Positions 10,782-23,171 of a DNA stretch of 64,000 bases are shown here, in pieces. The notes below the pieces were generated by a model that ran no database searches, was not told where the DNA came from, and saw only the letters and a program-made list of their open reading frames with translations. The position numbers were made by a program, and so were the translations under genes. Position 1 is the first letter of the stretch, and every line of letters starts with the position of its first letter. This DNA is from Sarocladium kiliense. Taxonomy: Eukaryota > Ascomycota > Sordariomycetes > Hypocreales > Sarocladiaceae. Where the stretch lies: NCBI GenBank assembly GCA_030734395.1, contig JAUZTG010000029.1, forward strand, positions 1,860,001 to 1,924,000. The letters run 5' to 3'.

Positions 10782-13700
10782 TCACTCATCATCATCCAGC
10801 TCTTCAATCTTCTTGATCAACTCTCCACCAATTCTTGCGATTTCCGACAGCACTGCCTTGCGGTTCACCTCCACCATGTCACCTTCCTCACCCCCAACCT
10901 TGCAGAAGTTGAAAGGCAGGCCAGTTCGGAACCGCTGCCTCTGGAGGCGTGGGTCCCAGATCGCTCCAACAATACCGTCATCATCCTCTCCAGCAGTAGC
11001 AGAGCGGAAGAAGATCAGGGTATCGGCGTAGACGCGCGAGAGCTCGCCGATGAGAACCTCTGAAGGATCAGCGCGTACAGGTACGGGTATCCTGCCGGTC
11101 CGGGCATCAAGGTTCTTGAATTGCGAGGAGGGCCTCTTTGCACCAGTTTCATATGCGGCGTCATTTTTGGTGATGCGAAGGACCTTGGGTGACAGACGAA
11201 TGAGAACATCGTAGTCCGTAAGTGATGTCTCGAAGAGGTCCTCGATGGAGAAGATGAGATCTCTGTCGTGGAACTGCTTGTATGCGGCCTTAGCAAGACG
11301 AGTCATACGAAAGGCAATAAGTTTCGAAGGTCCATCTCGAGTATAGCCGGTACCAGATGTCTCGTGAGAGGCAGCGGCAATGATGACAGTCCGGTTGAGG
11401 TTCGGGTCTCGCTTGCGACACTCTTGCAATTCATGTTGCACGGCTGCGCGGTCATCTTGTGACATGGTCTCCGCCGAATCAACAATCAGAGGCTCGTCGC
11501 GCCAGTCCCAGCGGGACAAGAATGCGAGAGTACGGAGCAGACCTGCGGACTCGGAGGAAGGAACATCCCAGGGGTATGGTTGGAGAAAGATATGCATAAC
11601 GATGAGCTCGATCAACTCCTCTGAGAAGTGACCGCTCAGCTTATGAGCATCAAACCAGTGCTTGACGAGACGAATGGTCCCGGATAAGGTTGGCAAGCGG
11701 GTGCAGAAGGTCGAAACCATCTGTGTGTGAAGAGGAAGCGTCTTAAACCGCCAGTTCAGCCTGGCCAGTGCCTCCTCAGCCTGTTCTCGGACAGCCGGGC
11801 TAAGCGTCTTATTGAGTACTTGGCGGGTCAGGAGCACCTCCTCGAGATCGGACACGATGCGAAGTCGGAATGAGACACCTGTTTCGTAGACAATGTCCAA
11901 GTATGCCATGTTCTCGACTCCCACCTCAATGTTTTCACGGCCCAAATAGGTGCTGATGTTTTCGTGTGCCGTGGTCAGCCGACGATCGATGTCGAGGAGG
12001 AATTCGATCTTGGCCTGTTGAATAGCAGTGAGGTTCTCAGGCCATCTGTTGGAGACCTCGAAGTAAAGGTTCACCTCCATGGGATTGGTATGGTCTTGCG
12101 AGACGCCGACAGAGGGGGGTTGAACAGATGCATAGCGAGCATCTGCAGAGATGGGAGACAGCTGTCGAATCTGAAGCGGCAGGTCCTCGAGGCCGCGAAT
12201 GTCACGCTCAAGTGTCTGGAAAGCACGTCTTGCAGCATCAAAAGCCACCTTGTGGTGCTGTGACAAGCTCAGCAGTCTGTTAGCGGCATCACCCCAGAAC
12301 TTGATGTTCTCAGCGGGCACCTTCAGATGGCGCTTCAGAGCATATTGGCCAATATGCTCGCAGAGGTCCGCAGCGGAATCAGTGCGACCGTCAGACCAAT
12401 CGACGCACTCAAGGATACTTCCGTCCTTGAAGCGCCGAAGCTCAGCCTTTTCACCCCAGAATTGACGAAATCGAGCTGCCTCCTTCTGCTCCTCAGCAGG
12501 TGGTCCATGCTCCATGCTTCGAGGCATGTGCACCGGATCGTAGAGGATAGATACAAGAACAGTCTTTGACCGTCTGAAGCTACCGTCGAGATTGCTTGGT
12601 TCGACCTGCGGGAGGTCGATATGCACAAGTCTGGCGCGATCTCCGTATGCGCGTTTGAGGACCCGGTGTACTTCTGATCCGAAGTCCCATGCCGCACTGC
12701 GGCAGTCGCCGGGGTTAGATATTTGACGCTCAGGTATTTTGATCTCCAAGACGGCATCGAACATTTGAAGCTTTCCGTCGGCTTTGAGGATGAAGGAGGG
12801 CTCGAACTTGTCGACAGCTTCGTCGGCGAAAAGATCAGCCGTATTTTTCGCCTGCATGCGAAGCAGATTCGCAGACCAAGGTCCCATCTTTGCAAGAATA
12901 TTGAGCTCCCTCGCCGTGTCGTACATAACCGGGCCCGCTTCCTTCAGCGCTTCGAGCGGAGTGGTAGTAGCACCCAAGATGAAAGGCTTCTTGTTGAAAT
13001 CCGTCGTGGACAGAAATTGGACAGCCGCTTTGAATAATTCCGTGGCACTCAGAGACATAGACAAGACTGCCTTGCCATTCTTTCCACCCGTCTGCAGAAG
13101 CAGAGCGATCATAACAGCCCATTCGAAATGCCCAAATCCACCCTTAGAGATAGCACCACCAAAGCCGCGTTGCTTAAGCCAAATACGGCCAAGCACGCAG
13201 GCATCTTCGAAAGCCGAGCATTCTTTCTTTGTATGTGTCAAAAGACGCAGATATTGAACGTAGGTCCCCTCAGCCTTGAGGGTGGAGTTGTAGAACGGCG
13301 TGGGCTTCTTTTGGGCCTCCTCATCGGCGCCTTTGTTGCAGCTCGACGTAGAGATTAGCTTGCTGGTAGGGAATAGTCCCTCGGGTGCACAAGGGATGAT
13401 TCGAATGGAGAAGCTCGGGTGCTTGGCATCACCCTTCGTGTTGCTTGGGCGTAGGCGAAGAGCTGGGAGCAGGGGGTTGTCGTTGAGAAGCACCTTGTCG
13501 AACACAAGGCTATCTTGCAGTTCCTTCTTGACATGGGCTGCGATATAGGCCAGGTAGTATGCACGTCGGTAGAAGTAGCGCAGGTTCGCGTAGTCCTTTT
13601 CCTGGAATAGCTCTTTTGGCATCTGAACAATCATGTCGACATCATACACTGACTCGCCCTTGATCATTGTCCTAGCAACATAGCTACCGACGATGTTGCA

Positions 13701-14106
13701 TTGGGCAGGCTTCGCAAAAGCCACCTTGTATGGTGCGTCGGCGGCGGGTTTGGGATCAGGGTAGGGTACTCGGACGCTGTGCTTCTTCTCAAGCTTCTTG
13801 GTCGCTTCGATGATCTAGGAGAGTCAGCTTGCATGCTTCCAGGTGGCAAGTTCAACATACCGGAAGCGGGTCATGCGAAGGTATCGCCTCTATGTCACTC
13901 TTCAGGCGATGCAGGTATCCATCGACCTCGCCCAGGGTCTTCTTGTAGTCGAGCTTCGTCTTGCTGAGAAGCTCATCCGTCTGGAGGACAAAGGTGCTAG
14001 CTGTAGACACCTGGGTTGCTTTTCGGCTAGCAAAATCGATGAGGCCGCTGTGCTTGATGCCAGTATCGGCGTGGGCGAGCTTGCGCCTTTTTGAGCTCGA
14101 CTCCAT
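10782..14106 (-). CDS. UTP22: U3 snoRNP / UTP-C subunit Utp22 (Nrap family)
   Basis: Two exons on the minus strand (14106-13861 and 13814-10782) give 1092 residues. The protein matches Nrap/Utp22: an N-terminal nucleotidyltransferase-like fold (NIVGSYVARTMIKGESVYDVDMIVQMP), a PAP/OAS1-like helical region (VLGRIWLKQRGFGGAISKGGFGHFEWAVMIALLL), then repeated degenerate NTase and helical modules (FWGEKAELRRFKDGSILECVDW). Utp22 binds Rrp7 and casein kinase 2 in the UTP-C complex of the small-subunit processome in the nucleolus and is needed for 18S rRNA maturation. The family is thought to be catalytically inactive. The first exon carries a basic SSKRRK stretch that could act as a nuclear signal. 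It is divergent from the SCOT gene. Confidence 0.93.
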
Positions 14107-14944
14107 GGTTGTGAAAGTGAGAATGCAATATTGAACGACCTGGTGCCTTGTCTCGTCTCGTCTTGCTTGAAGCTGATCCCGACTTTTTTTCCATGGCGGG
14201 GCGATAAGATAAGGACGCTACCCTGGAGATGGTTTAAATTAAGGTACGTACCAACAGGGGACTGCCGGACCCTGTGTGGAATTATGATCTCATCAGCTCT
14301 CTAACAATACCATTGGTCCTGGTGTTATATGCCTATTCCTGGTCTAGCCAGATCCCGCTGGATTGAATTGTCATCTCCTCCCCTGCATATTCTGTGTTTG
14401 CGTTTGAAGGCGCACAAATGCAGCCCCTCCTTGCTGCCAAATGAACCGTCACCACACACAACACAGTGTGACACCTGTAACGTGTGAGTTTATTGATTCT
14501 GGCTCGATATCCTTGACCCGAAAGATATTTTCCCAATGCTCTCCTACATCTTCCCCCTTTGTACCGACTTCTATGTTTTCACACCAGGCCAGACCGTTCG
14601 TCGGACATGTAGCCGCCCCTAGCCGGACATACATGTCCTACGGAAGCCCCGAAATCGCGGGGAGGAGACCCACCTCTGTGCCTTCAACCAATGGCATTCG
14701 CAGGCGGATTTCCTCGGAAGACAAAATGAGCGATTCCGCACCCCGGCCCCCCGGAATTGTAGCCAAACGGCCAAAGCCGGCCCAACCCAATAAGAATCAC
14801 CGCGTCCCCGTCCCGAACCGAAGCCTTCATAAATCTCCCCGTCTCGGACTGCTTCCTTGTGATCCTAACTTTGTTGTTCTGCTTTTGCTCATTTGCATTT
14901 CTTGTGCATTGCATCTCCACTCCAGTCATACCACAACCCTCATC
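14107..14944. promoter_or_regulatory. Divergent promoter region UTP22/SCOT
   Basis: 838 bp between two start codons on opposite strands. Plus-strand CCAAT boxes are visible at 14688-14692 and 14787-14791. One GCGGGG match to the CreA carbon-repressor consensus (SYGGRG) lies at 14657-14662. A GC-rich CCCCGG...CCGGAA cluster is near 14740-14755. These are consensus matches only, and short motifs like these occur by chance. Confidence 0.35.
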
Positions 14945-16609
14945 ATGCCGTCAGCAGCACTGCGATTGAGGACCCTCAGGGGCCTTGCCCGCCATGGCGC
15001 CAACGTAAGAAACGGACGTGATTGTTGTGAGAGTCATTTGCTAACCTCGGATAGCCAACTGCTGCCTTTGCGCGGGCTTTCTCAGCCACGGCTTTCCGTG
15101 CTGAGGTCAACAAGGTCTACCCTTCGGCATCCGAGGCTCTCAAGGACATGAAGCCCAACAGCACGCTCTTGTGTGGTGGTTTCGGTCTCTGTGGTGTCCC
15201 AGACTCGCTCATTGACGAGATTATTAACAAGCCCGAGATCACTGGCCTCACTGCCGTCTCTAACAATGCGGGTACCGATAACTCGGGCCTCGGCAAGCTG
15301 TTGAAGACCAAGCAGATCAGCAAGATGATTGCCAGCTACATCGGCGAGAACAAGACCTTTGAGAAGATGTACCTTACTGGCGAGGTCGAGCTTGAGCTCA
15401 CCCCTCAAGGCACCCTTGCTCAGCGTTGCGATGCCGGCGGCAAGGGTATTCCCGCCTTCTACACCCCAGCGGCCTTCGGTACCGTCGTCCAGACTGGCGA
15501 CCTGCCCCTCAAGAACAAGCCTGATGGCTCACCCGACCAGTACTCATACCCCAAGGACGTCAAGGTCTTCAACGGCAAGTCCTACTTGCTGGAGAACGCC
15601 ATCGCCGGTGACTATGCTTTCGTCAAGGCTTACAAGGCCGACAAGCTCGGCAACTGCCAGTTCCGGTTTGCCGCTAACAACTTCAACGGCGCCATGGGCC
15701 GCAACGCCAAGATGACTATTGTCGAGGCCGAGCACATCGTCGAGCCTGGTGAGATTCCTCCGGAGGCTGTTCACCTGCCTGGCATCTACGTCAAGCGCGT
15801 CATCCAGAGCACGGCCGAGAAGAACATCGAGAAGTACACTTTCGCCAAGGAGGAGGGCGAGGAGACCGGCAAGGCGGCTGCTCTCGGTAGCGGTGACACT
15901 GCCGCTAAGCGTGAGCGTATCGTGCGCCGTGCCGCGAAGGAGTTCAAGAACGGCATGTACGCCAACTTGGGCATTGGCATGCCTATGCTCGCCCCTAGCT
16001 TCGTCGATTCCAGCGTTGAGGTCACCCTTCAGTCTGAGAACGGCATTCTCGGCCTGGGCCCTTACCCCAAGAAGGGCCAGGAGGACCCTGATCTCATCAA
16101 CGCCGGCAAGGAGACTGTCACCCTCAAGCCCGGTGCCTCCGTCTTTGGTAGCGAGGAAAGTTTCGGCATGATTCGCAGTGGCCGCATCGACCTGACCATC
16201 CTCGGTGCTATGCAGGTCAGCGCTACCGGTGACCTCGCCAACTGGATGTTGCCCGGTAAGGTCAAGGGCTTCGGCGGTGCCATGGATCTCGTCAGCAACC
16301 CCAGCAAGACCAAGGTCGTTGTTACCATGGAGCATACCGACAAGAAGGGCAACGCCAAGATCGTGAAGCAGTGCGCCTTCCCTCTGACAGGCCGTGCCTG
16401 TGTCTCAAGAATTATCACTGAGCTTGTGAGTACCGCATTGCAAACTGAATCTCACCATAGTAACTGACAATGCATAGGCTGTCTTCGACGTTGACTTTGC
16501 TCACGGCCTGACTCTCATCGAGCACGCCGAGGGTGTTACCGTTGATGAGATTAAGAGCAAGACGGAGGCGCCTTTCAGAGTTTCGGAGGACTTGAAGCCC
16601 ATGCTGTAG
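14945..16609 (+). CDS. Succinyl-CoA:3-ketoacid CoA-transferase (SCOT), mitochondrial
   Basis: Three exons (14945-15004, 15055-16425, 16478-16609) encode 520 residues. SCOT moves CoA from succinyl-CoA to acetoacetate in ketone-body use, in the mitochondrial matrix. The N-terminal ~50 residues are Arg/Ala/Ser-rich without acids at first, as in a mitochondrial presequence. The alpha-subunit half starts at STLLCGGFGLCGVPDSL, and NNFNGAMGRNAKMT marks its core. The beta half carries NLGIGMPML and the catalytic-Glu motif TLQSENGILGLG (Glu348 here), which forms the glutamyl-CoA intermediate. The two halves are fused as in eukaryotic SCOT, and length fits the family. Codon choice is strongly C-ending, typical of a well-expressed fungal gene. 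Confidence 0.95.
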
Positions 16610-16926
16610 ACATGATCATGCGTTCTTGGGTATGGGAGGTGACTCTTGCATTTAACGGCGTTATCGGATGGTGATGGTAGACTCATGATTTGAGTCCATT
16701 CTCTGTGAGATAAAGTGTAAATTGAACACGATAAATACCTAAAACATATGAAAATCATCATTCAATATTATTGCACTGTGACCTAATGCTATGAAAAGGA
16801 TGCGCCTCACATGCTGGGTGGCGATGTAAGCCAACTTGCAGCCACAATCTGACAGCTCAACTTCCCAAAATCACCATTCACGCGCCGCCAGGCCCTTGCA
16901 TCCACCGCTGTCACAGATGTCTCGCC
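16610..16926. other. Intergenic region after SCOT gene
   Basis: 317 bp holding the SCOT 3' UTR and the promoter of the next plus-strand gene. The first part is AT-rich (AATAAA-like signals near 16730-16765). No gene is seen. Confidence 0.45.
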
Positions 16927-18412
16927 ATGTACGATCAGACCTCGGGCCAGGTCTTCAAAGAATGGACAGTGTCTCGTGATGAGCTAGCAACGAACACGGA
17001 CCAAGGCTGGGAGCGCGTGCGGCCATGGAATCGGCATGTCGAGGACGCGAGGAGTGGGCGCGGGCAGCTCGGGCCGCGGTCGCTGGTAGAGATGGCGACG
17101 CATGTCGTGGTCGACAACCTTGGACACATGGATCAGAAGCACGTCGAGTCAATACCTGTCTCGCTGCGATGGCGTCTTTGGCGCTTTTTTGAAGCAAGGT
17201 TCGTTCCTTGTCCCTTGTCAGCTGCTTATGACTGACGGGTACAACAGAGGTGCTCATCTTCATGCTTGGAAGCTCCTGTCGGCGTCTCTGCTCAGAGAGG
17301 ATGAGGAGATTCCTCTAGGCCTATACAAATTCCGCAAACACATCTGCAAACCAAGCGGAGATCTGCAGACGTACGCAAAGCCCGTAACGTCATTATCGCT
17401 GGATTTCATCACTCACTTGGTGCTGAGCGGGGGCTGCCATTTTTCCGTGACGGATCTCCTCAGCCTCACCGACATCAAGAATCTTGGAGTGCTCGAGCTG
17501 ATTCAGGCAACTGATCACGATGGTATTACTACGCCTGATATCAGTGACCGGCTTCTTCGGGGCTGGAGCGAGAAGGACGATCCGTTCCCCCTCCTTCGGA
17601 TCCTTCGCATTTGGGGTGACCGCTCAGTCACCCAAGCTTCTCTGCGCTGGGTATCCTGCTTTCCCTCACTGGCTCTCTACGATGTCCAGGCCTACCGCAA
17701 TGATTGGATGAAGCCGCATGAACATGCGCTGGAGCATGGTTGGGAGGTGGTCGAGACATCAACAGGACCCAACGATTCTCTCATCAATTATCTGGCACAT
17801 CTCAGCCCAAGCGAAGATGGCGAGATTCGAGTTCAAGATCTTGCTCGCACGGCAGACTCGGATCTACTCGCCCTGTGCGGCGACTCGCGGTGTCCTGTGC
17901 GATTTGACCCTACTCGACAGGCACCACCTCTCCTTGCCTACTTAACAGGCACTGATAGGCATGGCCTACCCTCATATGACCCCGACGTTGCACTACGAGA
18001 GGCACGAGCATGCCACGGCGTCACGTTCGAGGCCTGGGCTTTCTGGCTTTACTCTATCGTCGGCCAACTGAGTGATGATCGTGACCTTGAAGCAAGGTCA
18101 AAACGACCTCCTCACCAAGCCGTGGTTGGACCGTTCGTCCTGCCCAACAAACCGATGGCATGCTTGTTTCTGGGCCACAGTGGACGGGGAGGAATAGCAT
18201 CGAAGCCGGCATACGTCAGCCGGGGCCTATTCTCAACTAGGAAGTACACATTCACGAGGCGGGCAGCTGTAGCACGGGATGCCAAGGCACAACCACTGCC
18301 GAAGGCGAAGGACCCCATTGCGAGGACACCGAAGGACACAAATGGGACACTAAAGATGCGCAAAGAAAAGCGCAAACGCATGGACGACATGCTCAAGTCA
18401 ATGAACAGCTGA
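16927..18412 (+). CDS. Unrecognised protein, 478 aa
   Basis: Two exons (16927-17198, 17248-18412) join in frame to 478 residues. I do not recognise the family. The N-terminal half contains Leu/Trp-rich segments of a type seen in leucine-rich-repeat or F-box-associated proteins (LSLDFITHLVLSGG, then DLLSLTDIKNLGVLELIQ, then PLLRILRIWGD), with ~25-residue spacing that could be irregular LRRs; this is inference. The C-terminal ~90 residues are basic and end in KMRKEKRKRMDDMLKSMNS, suggesting a nuclear or RNA-associated protein. There is no signal peptide or membrane segment. The start at 16927 is the first in-frame ATG and the intron has a usable donor and CAG acceptor. Confidence 0.7.
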
Positions 18413-19560
18413 GGGTTCAGTCGAACCCAGAGTATTCATTCATAGCCGCATACGCAAAGCTTCACCATCCCCAAGATTTGTACCGTCGTGAAATATTTAT
18501 CTGAGCCCGATGCTCGCGCGAACGCGAGAGGCAAGTCAGAGGGTAAGTCGACGGGAAAGATGCGTTGGTCTTTCCTCCAGTTTCCCCTCCAGTTCAGCCA
18601 TTGAGAAAGTTGAAAGCCAGAGTGAATATGAAGGATTACAGTTTTTCTAGTAGGTGAAGAGAGGAAAGGAAAAGAAGAGTAGAAATGGCGGAGACGGGCA
18701 GCGAAGAAAAGGGTGTGCCTGGCTGGGACGGAGCAATGATGATGCGGGCGCCGGCGAAGGGGCTGGGAGATTCAGCGCTCTTCTCCACTAAAGCTCCGAC
18801 CCTGAGCAGTGAGCTGGCTGGTGGTCGGAAGTGGTGAGAGCACTAAGGCAAGGCAAGGACAAGAGCATTGCAAGTAGGAAATTGTTGGCATTAGAATCAT
18901 GATACAGTACGTATAATGAGTCTCATGAAGGCTCTTGTGTTCTCTACGGAATCTTGTAGAAGCGAAGCACTGTGACTCCTCGCAATCAGCGCCAATCGCG
19001 GATACCTGCTGGTTTCGTCAAACAGAACAGCGCAGCATCCCACAATGCCAGCTCCACCACTGTCGTGTGCCTCCTGCTAATCATCACGTTTGGCGAGGGT
19101 GGGATTGGATGCAAGCCATCGCAGCAGCCCCTCGTGAATGATGAGACGGCGTCTGTGGTTCCATCCGCGGTCCACTCCGCGTTGGGCCATGCTGTTTCTT
19201 GAGTCACGCTTTCGCAATGAGATGGAGCCTGACTTCGAACCAGTCACCGCCTAGGACGAACTATCAAGAAGCATTGTCAAGAACTCAAGACTGACTTTGG
19301 ACTTCTTTTATTTGACTTTACGTGTCAGAAACTCCTTCTCCGGTATGTCTGCTTAAATGGTGATTGCTCTCTGATTTGCAGATGTCTTCCAACCCGCAGC
19401 TCTGAGACCCTGATTTCTATGAACGCCTAACGCTAAGAAGTCCTGCCAGTACCCCGCTACCCCTCCTCCCATCGCCTTGCATACAAACGCAAGATCAAAG
19501 TCGAAAATCTCACGACTCATACTCAACAACACCCTCAAATAGCCGATTCAGCAAATCACA
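18413..19560. other. Gene-free region upstream of the PDAP1-like gene
   Basis: 1148 bp with many stops in all frames. It should contain the 3' UTR of the preceding gene and the promoter and 5' leader of the next. One TGAGTCA (AP-1/Gcn4-type) match lies at 19200-19206. I see nothing else. Confidence 0.4.
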
Positions 19561-20454
19561 ATGCCTGCTGGTGCACCTGGATCAAGCTCCCGCGGTCGCG
19601 GTGGCAAGTTTAAGAAGTACACTCGTGGAGGTGAGCTCGCTCCCTTGACAATCCCTTGACCCCTCCACGCGACTAACCCTCCCGTTCCTAGGTGGCAAGC
19701 ACTTCTCCCGTGACCTCCAGCCCGTCGACGCCGATGGCAACCATATCAGCATGTGGAGCAAGGACGCTCAAGAGAAGCTGAACGGTGACGCAGACTCGTC
19801 AGAGGAAGAGTCGTCTGAGGAGGACTCCGAAGAGGACAGCGACGACGCTGGCCCTTCTCAGGCAGAGGCTGCTGCAACCCGCGATGCCCGCAAGCAGCAG
19901 AAGAAGGCTCGCAAGGAGGCTGCCATAGCCAAAGCTAAGGCTAAGACCGTTGAGGTCGGCGACATGCCCTCGAGCGACGAAGATAGCGAAGACGAAGACG
20001 AAGACGATGATGATATGCCTGCCAACCCGAACCACTCGAAGGCCGCACGCAAGCAGGCAGCTAAGCCCATCGAAGAGGAAGTCGACGACCTTGCTGAAGG
20101 CGTTGGCAAGATTCAAGCTGGCAACCGTAAGGAGCGCGAGGCCCTCGAGGCCGCGGCCGCCAAGGAGAGATACATGAAGCTGCAGGCCCAGGGCAAGACG
20201 GATGATGCCAAGGCCGATCTCGCCCGCCTGAAGCTGATCCGTGAGCAGCGTGAGGCTGAGGCTGCGCGGAGACAGGTAAGCTACACTTCACTATCCACGC
20301 ACATACATGAAATCAAGCAAAGTCTGACCAAACTTAGGCTGAGAAGGAAGAGAAGGAAGAGCAGGATAGGGTGCGAAAAGCCGAGATTGAGGCTCGCGAG
20401 GCCAAGAAGCGTGATGCGGCTGCTGGCCCTAAAAAGGGCAAGAAGAAGAACTGA
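19561..20454 (+). CDS. PDAP1/PP28-type casein-kinase-substrate phosphoprotein
   Basis: Three exons (19561-19630, 19692-20275, 20338-20454) encode 256 residues. The start MPAGAPGSSSRGRGGKFKK followed by RGGGKHFS, the acidic Ser-rich middle (SSEEESSEEDSEEDSDD and SSDEDSEDEDEDDDD), and the C-terminal charged helix (KERYMKLQAQGKTDDAKADLARL, REQREAEAARRQAEKEE) match the heat- and acid-stable 28-kDa phosphoprotein family (PP28 domain at the C-terminus). The acidic Ser clusters are classic CK2 sites. The molecular function of the family is poorly defined. The final exon ends in a Lys-rich tail. It is about 470 bp upstream of RRP14 on the same strand. Confidence 0.88.
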
Positions 20455-20925
20455 GCAGTATGGGTGTTCGCATCACGCGAGGGCCATGGCTGCCCTCAGT
20501 GTCCGTGTCTTTGCATAGCGGAGGATCTCTCAATACGAAATCTTTGCTGCCTGGACAATACACTCCTCAGCAGCTTGTTTTTGAATAGAAAATGCTTCAC
20601 ATATATTTCCATGACATCCCTTCGCATCGTACATAATCCATCTGCATCTGTTCAATGTCTCAGTAGAAGGTTGGGGGGGCCGCCACGAGGCGGTACATGG
20701 TACCCCACATTCGCCTGTCCCAGTGCTGCCGCCCAAAAAAAATTCTGTGGACAGCCGCCCGAAATTTACAACCGTTCAATTCCTCCACCGCCTCCAGTTG
20801 TCACTTCCACCTTGTCGACATTTTGAGCCCAGCCATCAGCTCAAAAGTTCTTCAAAGCGCAACTCAGCAGGCCGATCATACTGCGACACATATAACGCCG
20901 ACTGATAGCGAACCAAGACGTCAAA
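20455..20925. other. Intergenic region before RRP14
   Basis: 471 bp between two plus-strand genes. It holds a 3' UTR and the RRP14 promoter. No gene is seen. Confidence 0.45.
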
Positions 20926-22591
20926 ATGCCGGACTTTATGCAGGTTTGTCTGCCACTGAAGCCCCGCCGGGAAGCGTCTCAAATGCCTGTGCTCACCAGC
21001 TTCTAGGATTACCTGCGTGATGTGCCGCAAGGTCTGGACTCATTGTTGAGTCTTATCCCAGCGAAAAACTACTACGTCGAGGACGCAAGTGTATGTTGAA
21101 CATCGGTATCTCTGGATCGAGCGACCATCTTAACATCGAGAGCAGAGCACATGGGGCAAGAAGAAGCAGACCAAAGCTGAGGCTGCCGACGCCAAGCGAG
21201 CAAAGTTTGACCCCGATAGCAAGCTGCACCGAAACGTCAAGGAGACCTGGGCGGATGAACAACGCACCAAGAGGAAGCTCGAAGATGTTGACGCTGGTTC
21301 TGATGAAGTGGAGGCGATCGAGGGCATTGCGCTGGAGCAGCCCTTGGAGGGACTGAAACGCAAGACTGGCCAGACACCGAAAAAGCAGAAGACCAAGACA
21401 ACAGAGGCTGAGGAGTCTGAGGCACAGGAACAACCCGAACTGTCAAAGAAGGACCTGAAGAAGGAGGCTAAGAAGGCTGCCAAGAAGGAGAAGCTGAAGG
21501 CAAAAAAGGATGCAAAAAAGTCTGAGGCACAGCCTAACGGGCAAGACGAGAGTGCTGAGACGACCCAGGAACCGCAAGCCGAGACTGTAGAGGACACCCA
21601 AGCCGATGATGATCACTGGGAGACGGACGATGAGCAAAACACCCCAGCACGGAATACCCAAAACCGCGAAGCCGACAACTCAACACCCGAATCTGAACCC
21701 CAGTCTCCAACCTTCGACACCGCCGAACCCTCATTACCTCAGGACACCTCCGCAGAACCTGCCAGCACCACAACCTCTATCTCCTCTACTGTACCACCAT
21801 CCGAGAAGCCCAAGCATATCAAAGTCCCCGCCGACACCTCCGCCCTTCGTGCCCGTCTCGCCGCCAAGATTGAGGCTCTCCGCGCTGCTCGCAAAGCCGA
21901 TGGCACTGACGGCCGCCCTGTGCGTACGCGCCAGGAGCTCATCGAGTCACGGCGCGCAAAGCAGGCTCAGCGTAAGGAGCACAAGAAGGAGCTGAGACTC
22001 AAAGCGAAGCTCGAGGAAGAGCGAAAGCGCGAGGAGGCACTCGCTTCAAATTCACCGAGTGTCATGAGCCCGGCTGTCGAGCTCGACGAGGGTGGTTTCG
22101 CATTTGGACGTGTGGCTTTCGGCGACGGCGCACAGCTTTCGCACGATCTCAGCTATGTCCTCAACCAAGGCAAGAAGAAGGGTCCCTCCGACCCCAAGAC
22201 AGCGCTTCTCAAGGTCCAGAACCAGAAGAAGCGCCTTGAGGAACTCGACGAAGAGAAGCGCAAGGATATCGCAGAGAAGGAACAGTGGTTGATTGCCAGG
22301 AAGCGAGCACAAGGAGAGCGTATCCACGACGACGAATCAATGCTGAAGAAGGCCGTCAAGCGCAAGGAGGTGGCAAAGAAGAAGAGCGAAAAGGCATGGC
22401 AGGAGCGGTCCCAGGGTGTTCAGAAGGCACAGAAGGACAGGCAAAAGAAGAGAGAAGACAATCTCCGCAAGAGACGAGAGGAGAAGAATGCGCCCAAGGG
22501 CAAGAAGAAGAAGAAGGCTGCCGCCGCGGGTAAGAAGAAGGGAGGCAGGCCCGGGTTCGAGGGCCTCGGCCTGGGTGGCCGCAAGAAGTGA
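20926..22591 (+). CDS. RRP14: SURF6/Rrp14 ribosome-biogenesis protein
   Basis: Three exons (20926-20943, 21007-21090, 21146-22591) encode 515 residues. The first coding exon is only 18 nt (MPDFMQ). The N-terminal motif LDSLLSLIPAKNYYVED, then WGKKKQTKAEA and AKRAKFDP, is the Rrp14 N-terminal signature. The C-terminal SURF6 domain (from ~residue 300) includes GGFAFGRVAFGDG, then LLKVQNQKKRLEELDEEKR, EKEQWLIARKRAQGERIHDDESMLKKAVKRKE and a Lys/Arg-rich end. Rrp14 is nucleolar and acts in early 40S and 60S rRNA processing. The acceptor at 21145/21146 is one of two AGs three bases apart, so a one-residue difference is possible. It is convergent with VPS74. Confidence 0.92.
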
Positions 22592-23171
22592 GAAAGGCTG
22601 CGGTACGGGCTTCTGTAAGGGATATATGCTACAACGGGGGACGATAGGGATCACCATTGGCATCAGGCATGGCGTTTTAGGAGACATCTTTGTTGCAGAG
22701 ACAAGTTATGTTTTGGTCATTAGCGAAAAGTCAATTGATTTTCTCCACGCATCGCAATGGATCATTTCGTAATCGAGAGAAAAAAGACAAAGAAAAAGGT
22801 ACCGTCTGAATTCTTCCTCTTTCGCCATCATCAGACCTTATATTTTATTCTCTCCCTCCTCAAGAAAGCACCATGCCGGAACAAGCTTTCCTTCCTTTGC
22901 CCAGTCCCGAGATGTTTCGTTTCCCCCTGTTTTGGCAAAAGATGGAAAAGGGCGCGTACATGAACGACCGATTGAGCGTACGAGGCTGATTAAAACAAGA
23001 AGAGAAGCTCCAACATTGCTAAGATAACCTTGCTCCGCCGTGTCTGCAGAGGTTTTTCAGACAGACTTTCGTAGTCGTTGGCCGTTTGTATTCCATCGGT
23101 TGTCTGTGGCCAATCCTTTGAAGTGGTGAGGGTTCGTGGATGGCACAGAGAGTTGATTAATTAGAGTCGAT
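22592..23171. other. Convergent intergenic region RRP14/VPS74
   Basis: 580 bp between two stop codons, holding two 3' UTRs. No coding signal. Confidence 0.5.

Noticed and set aside
10611..11063. Plus-strand 150-codon ORF at the POM152/UTP22 boundary
   Set aside because: It overlaps the UTP22 C-terminal exon in antisense and has no domain.
15544..16335. 263-codon minus-strand ORF opposite the SCOT gene
   Set aside because: Antisense shadow produced by the strong C-ending codon bias of the SCOT gene; Leu/Asp-rich without a domain.
19200..19250. TTCGAA-containing segment resembling a tRNA B box (minus strand)
   Set aside because: Flanking bases do not form the five-pair T stem or an acceptor stem. 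No tRNA can be built.
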